Below are positions 36,258-45,557 of a stretch of 64,000 bases of DNA, one piece after another. The position numbers and the translations under genes are program-made. Positions within the stretch are counted from its first letter, which is position 1; each line of letters opens with the position of its first letter. The stretch is from Mesorhizobium caraganae. GTDB taxonomy: Bacteria; Pseudomonadota; Alphaproteobacteria; Rhizobiales; Rhizobiaceae. Where the stretch lies: the NCBI RefSeq assembly GCF_016836705.1, contig NZ_JAFCGY010000005.1:1-64000 (forward strand). The letters run 5' to 3'. Below the pieces are notes generated by a model. The model did not search any database and had not been told where the DNA came from. It worked only from the letters and a program-made list of their open reading frames with translations.

Positions 36258-37142
36258 ATGTCCAGTATCATGACCAACGCCGCGGCGCTGACCGCGCTGC
36301 AGAGCCTCAACAGCACCAACAAGCAGCTCGAAATGACCCAGGCCCGTATTTCCACGGGCTACCGCGTCGCCACCGCCAGCGACAACGCCGCGTACTGGTC
36401 GATCGCGACCTCGATGAAGTCCGACAACAAGGCGCTTTCGTCGGTTCAGGATTCGCTGGGCCTCGGCGCCGGCAAGGTCGACACCGCCTACACCGCCATC
36501 AACGACATCAAGGACCAGGTCGACCTGATCAAGTCCAAGCTCGTTACCGCTCGCGGCGCCTCGAAGGAAGACCAGCAGAAGATCGCGACCGAAATCAACG
36601 CCATCCAGGCGCAGATCAAGTCCTCGGTGACCAACGCCAACTTCGCCGGCTCGAACCTGCTGCAGAACGACGCTGCCGCCGCCTCCGACCTGAAGATCGT
36701 CGCTTCCTACAACCGTACCGGCGCGACCGTCACCATCGACACCATCGACGTCAAGGCTGCCGACACGCAGGTCCTCGATGTCGCCGGCACGGGCGGCATC
36801 GTTGGCGGCCTGCTCGCCACGACCTTCTTCGATCCGAGCACCACGGCGGTTACCGCCGCCGCCATCGACACCGCGCTCGGCACCGTTGAAACGGCGCTGG
36901 CCAAGCTGTCCACCGGCGCTGCCTCGCTCGGCGCCGCGAAGTCACGCATCGACACCCAGAAGAGCTTCCTGTCGAACCTGTCGGACTCCATCGACAAGGG
37001 CGTCGGCGCTCTGGTCGACGCCGACATGAACAAGGAATCGACCCGTCTGCAGGCCCTCCAGGTCCAGCAGCAGCTCGGCATCCAGGCGTTGTCGATCGCC
37101 AACGGCAACTCGCAGTCGATCCTGTCGCTCTTCCGCGGCTGA
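36258..37142 (+). CDS. flaA: flagellin (first copy)
   Basis: The 294-residue filament protein has conserved D0/D1 helices at both ends (ALQSLNSTNKQLEMTQARIS and QALQVQQQLGIQALSIANG) and a short variable centre with little D2/D3. It is exported by the flagellar apparatus without a signal peptide. The paralogue downstream has the same length and about 26 substitutions with no gaps. The gene has its own promoter region and a strong terminator. The symbol flaA follows rhizobial usage for the first flagellin. Confidence 0.93.
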   Translation: MSSIMTNAAALTALQSLNSTNKQLEMTQARISTGYRVATASDNAAYWSIATSMKSDNKALSSVQDSLGLGAGKVDTAYTAINDIKDQVDLIKSKLVTARGASKEDQQKIATEINAIQAQIKSSVTNANFAGSNLLQNDAAAASDLKIVASYNRTGATVTIDTIDVKAADTQVLDVAGTGGIVGGLLATTFFDPSTTAVTAAAIDTALGTVETALAKLSTGAASLGAAKSRIDTQKSFLSNLSDSIDKGVGALVDADMNKESTRLQALQVQQQLGIQALSIANGNSQSILSLFRG

Positions 37143-37171
37143 TCTCTCGACTTTACGACCGACAATATCCG

Positions 37172-37200
37172 ATCGGGCCGCGCCAACAGCGCGGCCCGAT
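37172..37200 (+). terminator. rho-independent terminator after the first flagellin
   Basis: Perfect 12 bp arms ATCGGGCCGCGC and GCGCGGCCCGAT with a CAACA loop, followed by TTCTTTTTG. Confidence 0.93.
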
Positions 37201-37287
37201 TTCTTTTTGTGGCTGTTGATTTTCTCTTTAAATGGCGGCCGATTTTGCTTTTGGCCAGCGCCCGGATTGGCTTGTTTTAACAGGCCA

Positions 37288-37315
37288 TTAACCATATCCC
37301 GGTAGTCATGGTTAA
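37288..37315. promoter_or_regulatory. inverted repeat upstream of the second flagellin
   Basis: Perfect 8 bp arms TTAACCAT (37288-37295) and ATGGTTAA (37308-37315) with a 12 bp spacer, about 110 bp before the start. This is a candidate operator for a flagellin regulator. Confidence 0.55.
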
Positions 37316-37423
37316 CGATACCATGGCGGGCAGACCAGACGGTCGATGGGCTTATGCCTACCCCCTGATGAAGTTGATCCGGCGTGTGCGTGACACGCCA
37401 GTTTTTGAGAAGGGGTAAAGATC

Positions 37424-38308
37424 TTGGCAAGCATCATGACGAACGCTTCGGCGCTGACCGCGCTGCAGAGCTTGAACAACACCAACAAGCAGCTCGAAAT
37501 GACCCAGTCGCGCATTTCGACCGGCTACCGTGTCGCCACCGCCAGCGACAACGCTGCCTACTGGTCGATCGCCACCACGATGAAGTCCGACAACAAGGCG
37601 CTTTCGGCTGTTCAGGACGCGCTCGGCCTGGGCGCCGGCAAGGTCGATACCGCCTACACCGCCATCACCGACATCAAGGACCAGGTCGACCTGATCAAGG
37701 CCAAGCTGGTTACCGCGCGCAGCGCCTCGAAGGACGATCAGCAGAAGATCGCGACCGAAATCAAGGCCATCCAGGACCAGATCAAGTCGTCGGTCACCAA
37801 CGCTTCCTATGCCGGCTCGAACTTGCTGCAGAACGACGCTGCCGCAGCCTCCGACCTGAAGATCGTCGCTTCCTACAACCGCACCGGCACGACCGTCGCC
37901 ATCGACACCATCGACGTCAAGGCTGCCGACACGCAGGTTCTCGATGTCGCCGGCACCGGCGGCATCGTCGGCGGCCTGCTGGCTACGACCTTCTTCGATC
38001 CGAGCACCACCCAGGTCCTCCCGGCTGCCATCGACACCGCACTCGGCGCCGTTGAAACGGCGCTGGCCAAGCTATCCACGGGTGCCGCCTATCTCGGCGC
38101 CGCCAAGTCGCGCATCGACACCCAGAAGAGCTTCCTGTCGAACCTGTCGGACTCCATCGACAAGGGCGTCGGCGCTCTGGTCGACGCCGACATGAACAAG
38201 GAATCGACGCGGCTGCAGGCCCTCCAGGTCCAGCAGCAGCTCGGCATCCAGTCGCTGTCGATCGCCAACGGCAACTCGCAGTCGATCCTGGCGCTGTTCA
38301 AGCAATAG
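37424..38308 (+). CDS. flaB: flagellin (second copy)
   Basis: This 294-residue flagellin is nearly identical to the first. By alignment, the start is a TTG at 37424 (TTG GCA AGC ATC ATG against ATG TCC AGT ATC ATG), with GAAGGGG as ribosome binding site. The alternative internal ATG would remove four residues of the export-relevant N-terminus. The last 200 bp are almost the same in both copies, which suggests recent duplication or gene conversion. It has its own upstream dyad and a terminator. Confidence 0.92.
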   Translation: MASIMTNASALTALQSLNNTNKQLEMTQSRISTGYRVATASDNAAYWSIATTMKSDNKALSAVQDALGLGAGKVDTAYTAITDIKDQVDLIKAKLVTARSASKDDQQKIATEIKAIQDQIKSSVTNASYAGSNLLQNDAAAASDLKIVASYNRTGTTVAIDTIDVKAADTQVLDVAGTGGIVGGLLATTFFDPSTTQVLPAAIDTALGAVETALAKLSTGAAYLGAAKSRIDTQKSFLSNLSDSIDKGVGALVDADMNKESTRLQALQVQQQLGIQSLSIANGNSQSILALFKQ

Positions 38309-38339
38309 GCCGTACCCGGCTTTCTCCGCCTTCGAATTG

Positions 38340-38366
38340 AAGGGCCGCGCCAACAGCACGGCCCTT
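38340..38366 (+). terminator. probable terminator after the second flagellin
   Basis: Arms AAGGGCCG (38340-38347) and CGGCCCTT (38359-38366) share the CGCCAACAGC loop core with the first flagellin terminator. The following T-run is short. Confidence 0.75.
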
Positions 38367-38503
38367 TCGCTTTGTGGCTGTGTTTTGATGCATGTCGTTG
38401 GCCCGGAACCGCTGCACACTTCCGGGCGACATGCTTTATCATCTTCGCACAAGCTTCGCGGTCTAGTGTTCCCACGGAATATCATGCTGGGAGCGCTTGA
38501 ATC

Positions 38504-40147
38504 GTGCCGCAACAGATCCAGAGCATCATCTCGAATCTCAGGGCATTTGGCGTCAGGCGCCTCGCCATGCTGGCCGGCATTGCCGCGCTGGTGATGGCCG
38601 TCATCGGCATCGGCTCGGTCTATCTCAACCGCCCCGCCTATGAGACGCTCTATGTCGGGCTCGACCGCTCCGACGTGAACCAGATCGGCCTTGTGCTCGG
38701 TGAGGCAGGCATCGGCTTCGACGTCGGCTCCGACGGCACCTCCGTGCTGGTACCGGCCGGCACCACCGCGCAGGCGCGCATGCTGCTTGCCGAAAAGGGC
38801 CTGCCAACCAGCGCCAATGCCGGCTACGAACTGTTCGACAATGTCGGCTCGCTCGGCCTGACCTCCTTCATGCAGCAGATCACCCGCGTGCGTGCGCTGG
38901 AAGGCGAGATCGCTCGTACCATACAGTCGATTGCGGGCATCAAGGCCGCCCGCGTCCACATCGTCATGTCCGAGCGCGCCAATTTCCGCCGCGACGAACA
39001 GCAGCCTTCGGCCTCGGTGGTCATCCGTTATTCCGGCATCGACGCCGAAAAGAGCGCCATGTCGATCCGCCATCTCGTCGCCGCCGCCGTGCCCGGCCTG
39101 TCGGCCGACAAGGTCACCGTGCTCGATTCCAACGGCAACCTTCTCGCCGCCGGCGACGATCCCTCCAACACCAGTGCTGCCCGCACGCTCGGCGTCGAGC
39201 AGACCGTCGAGGCGCAGATCGGCGACAACATCCGCCGCGCGCTGACACCCTATCTCGGACCAGACAATTTCCGCGCCAGCGTCAAGGCCGATGTCAACAC
39301 CGACACCCGCCAGACCGAAGAGACGATCTTCGATCCGGAGTCGCGCGTCGAGCGTTCGGTGCAGTCGGTGCGCGCCAACGAGAACAGCAACCAGAGGCAA
39401 GCCTCGACCCCGGCCAGCGTCGAGCAGAACCTGCCCGAGACCCAGGCGACCAGTACCGACGGCCCGCAGACGACATCGGCCAACGACCGCAAGGAGGAGA
39501 TCACCAATTACGAGATCAACTCCAAGAAGATCGCCACCGTCTCCAACGGCTATTCCGTCACCAAAATGTCGATCGCCGTCGTCGTCAACCAGCAGCGACT
39601 GATGACCATCCTCGGCAAGGACGCCACGCCCGAGCAGATCGCCAAGCGCGTCGCCGACATCCAGAAGATGGTGGCCTCGGCCACCGGCTTCGACGACAAG
39701 CGCGGCGATATCATCGATGTCTCGGCGGTCGAGTTCATCGACGGGCTGGACGGCGAGCCGATCGAACAGCCGGGCATAATGGCATCGATCGGAACCCATG
39801 CCGGCACGATGATCAATGCCGGCGCCTTCATCGTCGTGGTGTTCCTGGTCGCCTTCTTCGGCCTGAGGCCGATGGCCACCGCGCTGACCGCGCGGCCGAC
39901 GCCCGCACTTGCCGGTCCAAGCTTCGACGATGTCCAGCGTTCACTGCCGACACCTGAAACCACCGCCACCGCCGAACCTCCGCCGGCGGCATTGCCGAGC
40001 GGCCGCCCCGGCCCGACTCCGCTCGACGATCTTCGCCAGAAGATCAGGCCGGCGCCGCAGGAACGGCTTGCCCGCATGGTCGATCTCAACGAGGAGCGCA
40101 CCGCGCAGATCCTGCGCAAATGGGCCGCCCAGGAAGCAACGGTGTAG
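38504..40147 (+). CDS. fliF: flagellar MS-ring protein FliF
   Basis: The 547-residue inner-membrane ring protein has an N-terminal membrane segment (MLAGIAALVMAVIGIGSVYL), secretin-like ring-building motifs (GLDRSDVNQIGLVL and ALEGEIARTIQSIAGIKAARVH), a second membrane segment near residue 440, and a C-terminal FliG-binding tail. The start is GTG 38504, with GGGAG upstream. It heads the rightward operon fliF to transglycosylase. In Sinorhizobium, as I recall, fliF lies next to visN, so this placement is a rearrangement. Confidence 0.94.
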   Translation: MPQQIQSIISNLRAFGVRRLAMLAGIAALVMAVIGIGSVYLNRPAYETLYVGLDRSDVNQIGLVLGEAGIGFDVGSDGTSVLVPAGTTAQARMLLAEKGLPTSANAGYELFDNVGSLGLTSFMQQITRVRALEGEIARTIQSIAGIKAARVHIVMSERANFRRDEQQPSASVVIRYSGIDAEKSAMSIRHLVAAAVPGLSADKVTVLDSNGNLLAAGDDPSNTSAARTLGVEQTVEAQIGDNIRRALTPYLGPDNFRASVKADVNTDTRQTEETIFDPESRVERSVQSVRANENSNQRQASTPASVEQNLPETQATSTDGPQTTSANDRKEEITNYEINSKKIATVSNGYSVTKMSIAVVVNQQRLMTILGKDATPEQIAKRVADIQKMVASATGFDDKRGDIIDVSAVEFIDGLDGEPIEQPGIMASIGTHAGTMINAGAFIVVVFLVAFFGLRPMATALTARPTPALAGPSFDDVQRSLPTPETTATAEPPPAALPSGRPGPTPLDDLRQKIRPAPQERLARMVDLNEERTAQILRKWAAQEATV

Positions 40148-40150
40148 ACC

Positions 40151-40774
40151 ATGGTCTCGGCAGCGCTTTTCGACCTTTTGCCGGATTTCGGCGCCCGCAC
40201 CCAGCGCGCCGGCCAGCCGCCCACGACCAAGGCCGAGCCAAAGCCGGAAACGCCGGTGCCGCAGGCCGACATCGGCGCGCTGATCGCCGAAGCGGTCATC
40301 GATGCCGAAGCCGCCCTTGAAGCTCGCCTTGCCATCGCCCACCAGGCAGCGCTCGAGGCGCAGAACCAGGCCAATGCCGATGAAGCAAAGGCTTTTCTGG
40401 AAAGCTTCGGCAGCGATGTCGGTCTAGCCGTCGCTGCCCGTATCGACGCCATGGAGGCGAAGGTCAGCGAGCTTGTCGGCGCAACCGTCGCCCGCATCAT
40501 TGGCGGCATTGTCAGCGACGATCTGCACAAGCGCTCGCTGGAAGCCCTTGCCGGCACGATCCGCGAAGCCGTCGGCGACAGCGAGGCGGTGCGCATCGCC
40601 GTGCGCGGGCCGCTGTCGCTGTTCGAGACGCTGAAGGCTTCGCTTGGCCCACGCGCGGCCAATCTCGATTTCGTCGAGGCGCCCGGCCTCGACCTCACCG
40701 TCGCCATTGACGAGGCGGTGTTCGAAACCCGCATCGCCGAATGGTCTGCTGCCTTGTCCGAGGCCCTGTCATGA
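40151..40774 (+). CDS. FliH-like flagellar assembly protein
   Basis: This 207-residue cytosolic protein has an acidic, Ala-rich middle helix (AVIDAEAALEARLAIAHQAALEAQNQ) and a C-terminal domain with RIAVRGPLSLFETLKASLG and LDLTVAIDEAVFETRI, which resembles the FliH/YscL C-terminal half that binds FliI. The identity is tentative because rhizobial FliH proteins are very divergent. Its position between fliF and motB fits. Its stop overlaps the motB start as ATGA. Confidence 0.65.
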   Translation: MVSAALFDLLPDFGARTQRAGQPPTTKAEPKPETPVPQADIGALIAEAVIDAEAALEARLAIAHQAALEAQNQANADEAKAFLESFGSDVGLAVAARIDAMEAKVSELVGATVARIIGGIVSDDLHKRSLEALAGTIREAVGDSEAVRIAVRGPLSLFETLKASLGPRAANLDFVEAPGLDLTVAIDEAVFETRIAEWSAALSEALS

Positions 40775-42120
40775 GTGCCACTGACGCCGCCGACCACCCG
40801 CACGAAATCATCATCGTGCGGCGCAACCACGACGACCATGACGACGCCCATCATGGCGGCGTCTGGAAGATCGCCTTTGCCGATTTCATGACCGCCATGA
40901 TGTGCTTCTTCCTCGTCATGTGGCTGATCAATGCCGCCAACGAGCAGACCAAGGCCGCCGTCGCCAGCTATTTCAACCCGGTCAAGCTGGTCGACCGCAA
41001 CGCCAGCCGCAAGGGCCTCGAAGACCTCGGCGATGGCCCGAGCAAGGTCGGGCTGACGGCCGACGACCCGAAGGACAAGACCAGCAAGGCCGGACAGGAC
41101 GGCATCGGCGGCGCAGGCACCTCGGACAAGAAGCAGCCGAAGGAATCGGCGCCGAAGACCGATCTTTCCGACGAGCATCTGTTTGCCGACCCCTATGCGG
41201 TGCTGTCGGAAATCGCCACCGACACCGGCGTCATGCAGAATGTCAGCGAGAAGGGCGATGGCGGCGCGCAGGCGTCCGGCCCCGCCACCGGTGCATCGGG
41301 CGGCCAATCCTACCGCGACCCGTTCGCGCCGGATTTCTGGTCGCAGCAGGTGGCGGCACCCGGCGCCGAAGCCACCGCCGAGCGCAGCAAGATCGAAGGC
41401 GATCCTTTGAAGCCCGGCGACAAGGCCGCGAAGGACCAAGTGGCTGAGGTGAAGGCCGTGCCGCCGGCGCCGCCGGTGACGGCAGCGCCGCTCGAGCCGC
41501 TGGCAAAGCCCGCATCCGACAAGCCACTGGCCAAGGCAGAGGCCAAGGCTGAAGCCGCAAAGGCTGCAGCTGAAAAGGCGGAGATTGCACAGGCGGAAGC
41601 CGCCGAAGCTCAAACCGCACCCAAGCCCGAAGCCGCGGAAAAGACGCCGAGTGCCGCCGCCGTCAAGGCCGCGGCTCAGGTCAAGCAGGAACTCGCCGAG
41701 GCCTTCAAGCCTGGCGACAAATTGCACGACGGCGTCTCCGTCGAGGCCACCGACAAGGGCGTCGTCATCTCGATCACCGACCAGTTCGATTTCGGCATGT
41801 TCGAGATCGGCTCGGCAGTGCCGCGCCGTGAACTGGTGCTGGCGATGGAAAAGATAGGCCGCATCGTCAACGAGCAGAAAGGCACGATCAGCATCAACGG
41901 CCACACCGATGCGCGGCCGTTCCGCAGCGACACCTACGACAATTGGCGGCTGTCCACGGCGCGCGCCCATTCCGCCTACTACATGCTGGTGCGCGGCGGC
42001 GTCGACGAGCGCCGCATCACCGAGGTCGCCGGCTTCGCCGACCGCGAGCCGAAAATTGCCGCCGACCCGATGGCGGCCGCCAACCGCCGCATCGAGATCC
42101 TGATGGCGACCGACGGATGA
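40771..42120 (+). CDS. motB: flagellar stator protein MotB
   Basis: The 449-residue stator has a single membrane helix (WKIAFADFMTAMMCFFLVMWL) with the proton-binding Asp at residue 38. A long Ala/Lys/Pro-rich periplasmic linker follows, then a C-terminal OmpA-like peptidoglycan-binding domain (INGHTDARPFRSDTYDNWRL and ANRRIEILM). The linker makes it longer than enteric MotB (about 310), as in rhizobia. MotC and MotE, also encoded here, are the partners that open the stator in Sinorhizobium. Confidence 0.95.
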   Translation: MSATDAADHPHEIIIVRRNHDDHDDAHHGGVWKIAFADFMTAMMCFFLVMWLINAANEQTKAAVASYFNPVKLVDRNASRKGLEDLGDGPSKVGLTADDPKDKTSKAGQDGIGGAGTSDKKQPKESAPKTDLSDEHLFADPYAVLSEIATDTGVMQNVSEKGDGGAQASGPATGASGGQSYRDPFAPDFWSQQVAAPGAEATAERSKIEGDPLKPGDKAAKDQVAEVKAVPPAPPVTAAPLEPLAKPASDKPLAKAEAKAEAAKAAAEKAEIAQAEAAEAQTAPKPEAAEKTPSAAAVKAAAQVKQELAEAFKPGDKLHDGVSVEATDKGVVISITDQFDFGMFEIGSAVPRRELVLAMEKIGRIVNEQKGTISINGHTDARPFRSDTYDNWRLSTARAHSAYYMLVRGGVDERRITEVAGFADREPKIAADPMAAANRRIEILMATDG

Positions 42121-43544
42121 GACGCGGCGCCATCATCGGCCGCGCCGTCGGCTTGCTGCTGTTGAGCGCTGTCCATTCGCCGGCAGCTTTTGCCGAGGAC
42201 GGCTTGCAGCCCTATCAGCTGGTGCGCTCGCTGCAGCTGGTGCAGGACCGCATCGCCGCCGGCGACCACGCCGCGCTGCCGATGCAGGCCAAGCTACTCG
42301 AAATAACCGACACAAGGCTTCGCGCGGCGGACGCGCAGGATTTCAGCGACCCGAAGAACTTTCGCGCCTTGCTGGTCTATGGCATGAGCGGCGGCAACCC
42401 CGTCACCGTCGAGGTCGCGGTGTCGCGCGCCAAGACAGACCCTCAAAACCTGGCCATCGCCAAGGGCATTATCGACTATCTGAACGGTCGCCCGGCTGCC
42501 GCGATCGAGGCGCTGAAGCCGATCGATCCGATGACGCTGCCCACCGATCTCGGTGCCTTCCTGGCGCTGGTCAAAGGCTCACTGCTCGCCCCCGAGCAAC
42601 CGGCCGCAGCACTTGCGCTGCTCGACGACGCCCGCCTGCTCAGCCCCGGCACGCTGGTCGAGGAAGCAGCGCTGCGCCGCTCGGTCGGTATTGCCGCCGC
42701 GCAAGGCGATGGCGCGCGCTTCGCGCTCGCCTCGACGCAGTATGTCGAGGACTATCTCTATTCGCCCTATGCCAGCCAGTTTGCCGATGCCTTCGTGTCC
42801 GGCGTCATCACGCTCCATATGGCGATCAGCCAGGACAAGCTCGCCGACATCACCGCAATGATGGATCCCGAGCGCGAGAAAGTGATCTACCTGCGCATAG
42901 CCCGCCGTGCCGCGATCGACGGCCTCGCCGATCTCTCAGCCTTTGCCTCGGCCAGGGCCGAACAGGGCCGCGATGGCATTCACAATCGGGACGACCCGCG
43001 CGCGCAACTCTATTCCAGCCTGTCCACGGTAACGTCGGGCACCATCGACGAGGTCCGCGCCAAGCTCGACAAGATCGATCGCAGTCAGCTTTCGCAAAGC
43101 GACCGCGACCTGCTCGACGCCGCGCAGGCCGTGGCCGGCGAAGTGATCGCGCCGCCGGCGCCGCTGCCTGCCGACAAGCCTGCGCCTGCCGCAGTCAAAC
43201 AGGAGCCGGTCAAGACCGCGGCTACGGCAAACCCCGATGAGCCCGAACTGCCGCCGGTCGAAGGTGCAATGCCTAAGCCGCCAGCCGCAGCGCCATCGGG
43301 CGGACCGGCCGCAACCGACAAGCCGAAGGCGCCAGTCGAGTCAGCCGCGCAGGCACAGAGTACGCCTCAGACCAAGGGGCCGCAGGCGCCCTCTGTCGCC
43401 ACTGCCAGCGATGCGGCGCCTGTCGTGCCGGCATCGGCACCTGCAACCGGGGCCGAGCCCGCCGATCCCACCGACGCCGCCATGGCCAAGACGCGTCGCC
43501 AGCTCGATTTGATCGACCAGATGCTTGGAGCAGCCCCGAAATGA
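42117..43544 (+). CDS. motC: periplasmic motor protein MotC
   Basis: The 475-residue secreted protein has a signal peptide ending near residue 26 (AFA). A helical repeat body to about 350 follows, then a Pro/Ala-rich tail and a final helix MAKTRRQLDLIDQMLGA. MotC in Sinorhizobium binds the periplasmic part of MotB and modulates torque; it needs the chaperone MotE. It overlaps the motB stop by 4 bp. The tail is longer than I expect for the Sinorhizobium protein. Confidence 0.88.
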   Translation: MRRGAIIGRAVGLLLLSAVHSPAAFAEDGLQPYQLVRSLQLVQDRIAAGDHAALPMQAKLLEITDTRLRAADAQDFSDPKNFRALLVYGMSGGNPVTVEVAVSRAKTDPQNLAIAKGIIDYLNGRPAAAIEALKPIDPMTLPTDLGAFLALVKGSLLAPEQPAAALALLDDARLLSPGTLVEEAALRRSVGIAAAQGDGARFALASTQYVEDYLYSPYASQFADAFVSGVITLHMAISQDKLADITAMMDPEREKVIYLRIARRAAIDGLADLSAFASARAEQGRDGIHNRDDPRAQLYSSLSTVTSGTIDEVRAKLDKIDRSQLSQSDRDLLDAAQAVAGEVIAPPAPLPADKPAPAAVKQEPVKTAATANPDEPELPPVEGAMPKPPAAAPSGGPAATDKPKAPVESAAQAQSTPQTKGPQAPSVATASDAAPVVPASAPATGAEPADPTDAAMAKTRRQLDLIDQMLGAAPK

Positions 43545-44938
43545 CCACCAATGTTGGCCAGGCCCTGCCGGGATTTGCACCCGTGCACGCTGGATCGAAG
43601 CAGACCGCGCCGAACGCCAAGGGCGACGACAAAAGCTTCGGTGAACTGCTGCGCGGCGACGACAATGCGCCGACGCTGAAAGGCCAGGGAGCAACCGAGG
43701 CCGCGCCGCACGAGCCACGTTGGACCCGGCGCAGCGCGGCCGGCCCCGTCAAGGACGAGACTGCACACGCGGAGACGGGCAAGGCGGCCCTCAAACCGGT
43801 TGTCGGGAAAGCCGCAAAGGACCCTGTCGACAGCGGTCCGGACAAGACATCCGCTGACGCTGAGGCGGATGGACAAGAGGCAGGCACGGCACCGCTGCAG
43901 GACCATCTGCCATTGCTGATAGCGTTGCATGATATCAGCCGTTTCGCGGCGGCCAGAGCGAGCGGGAACGGCGCCGCCACGAATGAACAGACTGAACAGC
44001 CAGCGCTCGACGGCGAGACCGCTTCTGCGCAGACGCCGCCTCAGTCGTTGAAGAAATTCCGCGCGGCATCCGGCCCCGGCAACAGCCCCGACACGCCGCC
44101 GCTGTCCGAATGGGCCAAGGCCGGAGTCGACGCTTCCGCACAGGATCAGGAGCAAAAGCTGGCCGCGATCGGACCCCAGTCAGGCAAGCTGCCTAACCCG
44201 GATGGCGCGACGCCTCTTCTGCCGGCGGACCAGACGGCAAGCGACGTTTCGGCACCTGAGGCAAAACGGTCTGCGCCGTCGACGAAGGCCGTCGATGGAG
44301 CCCATTCCGCCGCGACGTCCACATCCGAAAAACAGGCGCCGTCCGCCGGGCGCGTCGACATTGTCGCCGAGCAGAGTTTCCCGGCGCCGGCGCAAAGCCC
44401 GATGAACCAGACGACGTCGGCTCTGATCGACGCTCTCGCTTCGCACAACGGCCTGCGGCAAGCGGTTTCGACGCCGTCGACGACCGCCCAGACGGCCGGT
44501 TCTGTTGCCGTTCCGACACATATATTGAAGATCGAGCTTCACCCGGCCGAACTCGGCATGGTCACTGCCAGTCTCAGGCTCGCCGGGGAACAACTTTCGA
44601 TAGAATTAAAGCCCGAAACCCACGAGGCTTACCGCCGCCTCGCCACCGATAGCGACGCTATAGTAAAGTCGTTGCGCGGGCTCGGCTTCGATGTCGACAA
44701 GGTCACCATTCTGCAACCCTCGATAGCAGTCCACGCTCCGGCTCGCAGTGATGCAGCGAACTCCCAGGCGATGCCGCAAGGCCGCGATCAGTCTGCCTTT
44801 CAGCCCGGGAACTCGAGCGGCAACAATGCGGGTTCGGGTGGCCAGCAGTCGGGAAGAAACCGCAATGACGATGCACAGGAATTCGGTCGCCCTGCAGCGC
44901 CTGTTCGCGAGCGTGCTGGCGACGATATGTTTATCTAG
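43541..44938 (+). CDS. fliK: flagellar hook-length control protein FliK (MotD)
   Basis: The 465-residue protein has a long unordered Ala/Pro/Asp-rich N-terminal two thirds and a C-terminal FliK domain (ILKIELHPAELGMVTASLRL, then GEQLSIELKPETHEAYRRL). It measures hook length and triggers the FlhB switch. The rhizobial name is MotD, later shown to act as FliK. It overlaps motC by 4 bp, and its 3' end overlaps the transglycosylase start by 74 bp. Confidence 0.88.
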   Translation: MTTNVGQALPGFAPVHAGSKQTAPNAKGDDKSFGELLRGDDNAPTLKGQGATEAAPHEPRWTRRSAAGPVKDETAHAETGKAALKPVVGKAAKDPVDSGPDKTSADAEADGQEAGTAPLQDHLPLLIALHDISRFAAARASGNGAATNEQTEQPALDGETASAQTPPQSLKKFRAASGPGNSPDTPPLSEWAKAGVDASAQDQEQKLAAIGPQSGKLPNPDGATPLLPADQTASDVSAPEAKRSAPSTKAVDGAHSAATSTSEKQAPSAGRVDIVAEQSFPAPAQSPMNQTTSALIDALASHNGLRQAVSTPSTTAQTAGSVAVPTHILKIELHPAELGMVTASLRLAGEQLSIELKPETHEAYRRLATDSDAIVKSLRGLGFDVDKVTILQPSIAVHAPARSDAANSQAMPQGRDQSAFQPGNSSGNNAGSGGQQSGRNRNDDAQEFGRPAAPVRERAGDDMFI

Positions 44939-45458
44939 CCTCGGCACTGGATCGGCCAACGCCGCCACCAACCCTTGCGAGCCCGAGATCCTGCGCGCCG
45001 CCGATCGCTATGGCGTGCCGGCCGGCATCCTCTATGCCGTCGGACTTACCGAGACCGGCAAGAAAGGCAGCCTTCAGCCTAATGCCTTGAATATAGAAGG
45101 AAAAGCCGTTTTTCCAAGGAGTCGCGCCGAGGCCTTGGCGACATTCGAAGCGGCTCGGCGCGAGGGCAAGAAGCTCATCGACCTCGGCTGCATGCAGATC
45201 AACCATCACTATCACGCATCGCATTTTCGCAGCGTCGACGACATGCTCGACCCGCGCCAGAATGTCGACTACGCGGCGCGCTTCCTGGCCAGCCTGCATG
45301 CCCGTCATGTCAGCTGGTCGATGGCCGTCGCCCGCTACCACGCCGGCCCTGACAATGATCCCGCGCAGAAATACTATGTCTGCCGCGTCATAGCCAACAT
45401 GGTCGCCACCGGCTTCGGCAAATGGACGCCGAACGCTCGCGCCTTCTGCAACCCATAG
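44865..45458 (+). CDS. lytic transglycosylase of the flagellar operon
   Basis: The 197-residue secreted SLT-family enzyme has a signal peptide ending ANA at residue 33, the putative catalytic Glu63 in VGLTETGKKG, and the SLT block LGCMQINHHYH. It would open peptidoglycan for rod passage. Alphaproteobacteria lack the muramidase half of FlgJ, and the flagellar transglycosylase SltF of Rhodobacter fills that role, so the same is likely here. The start at 44865 (GGAAG upstream) lies inside the fliK gene. A longer frame from 44748 is a shadow of fliK. Confidence 0.83.
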   Translation: MTMHRNSVALQRLFASVLATICLSSLGTGSANAATNPCEPEILRAADRYGVPAGILYAVGLTETGKKGSLQPNALNIEGKAVFPRSRAEALATFEAARREGKKLIDLGCMQINHHYHASHFRSVDDMLDPRQNVDYAARFLASLHARHVSWSMAVARYHAGPDNDPAQKYYVCRVIANMVATGFGKWTPNARAFCNP

Positions 45459-45557
45459 ATGTATCCGCCTTTCGCAGATGTGTGCAAGCCGCGACCCCTG
45501 CCGGTGCCCCCGGCACGTCCCGGCATCGGCGGCCAACGCTACAAATTCGTGACTGCT

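Noticed and set aside
39550..41970. An 806-codon open frame on the minus strand opposite fliF, the FliH-like gene and motB
   Set aside because: It crosses three clear genes of the flagellar operon and its translation is compositionally biased antisense sequence.
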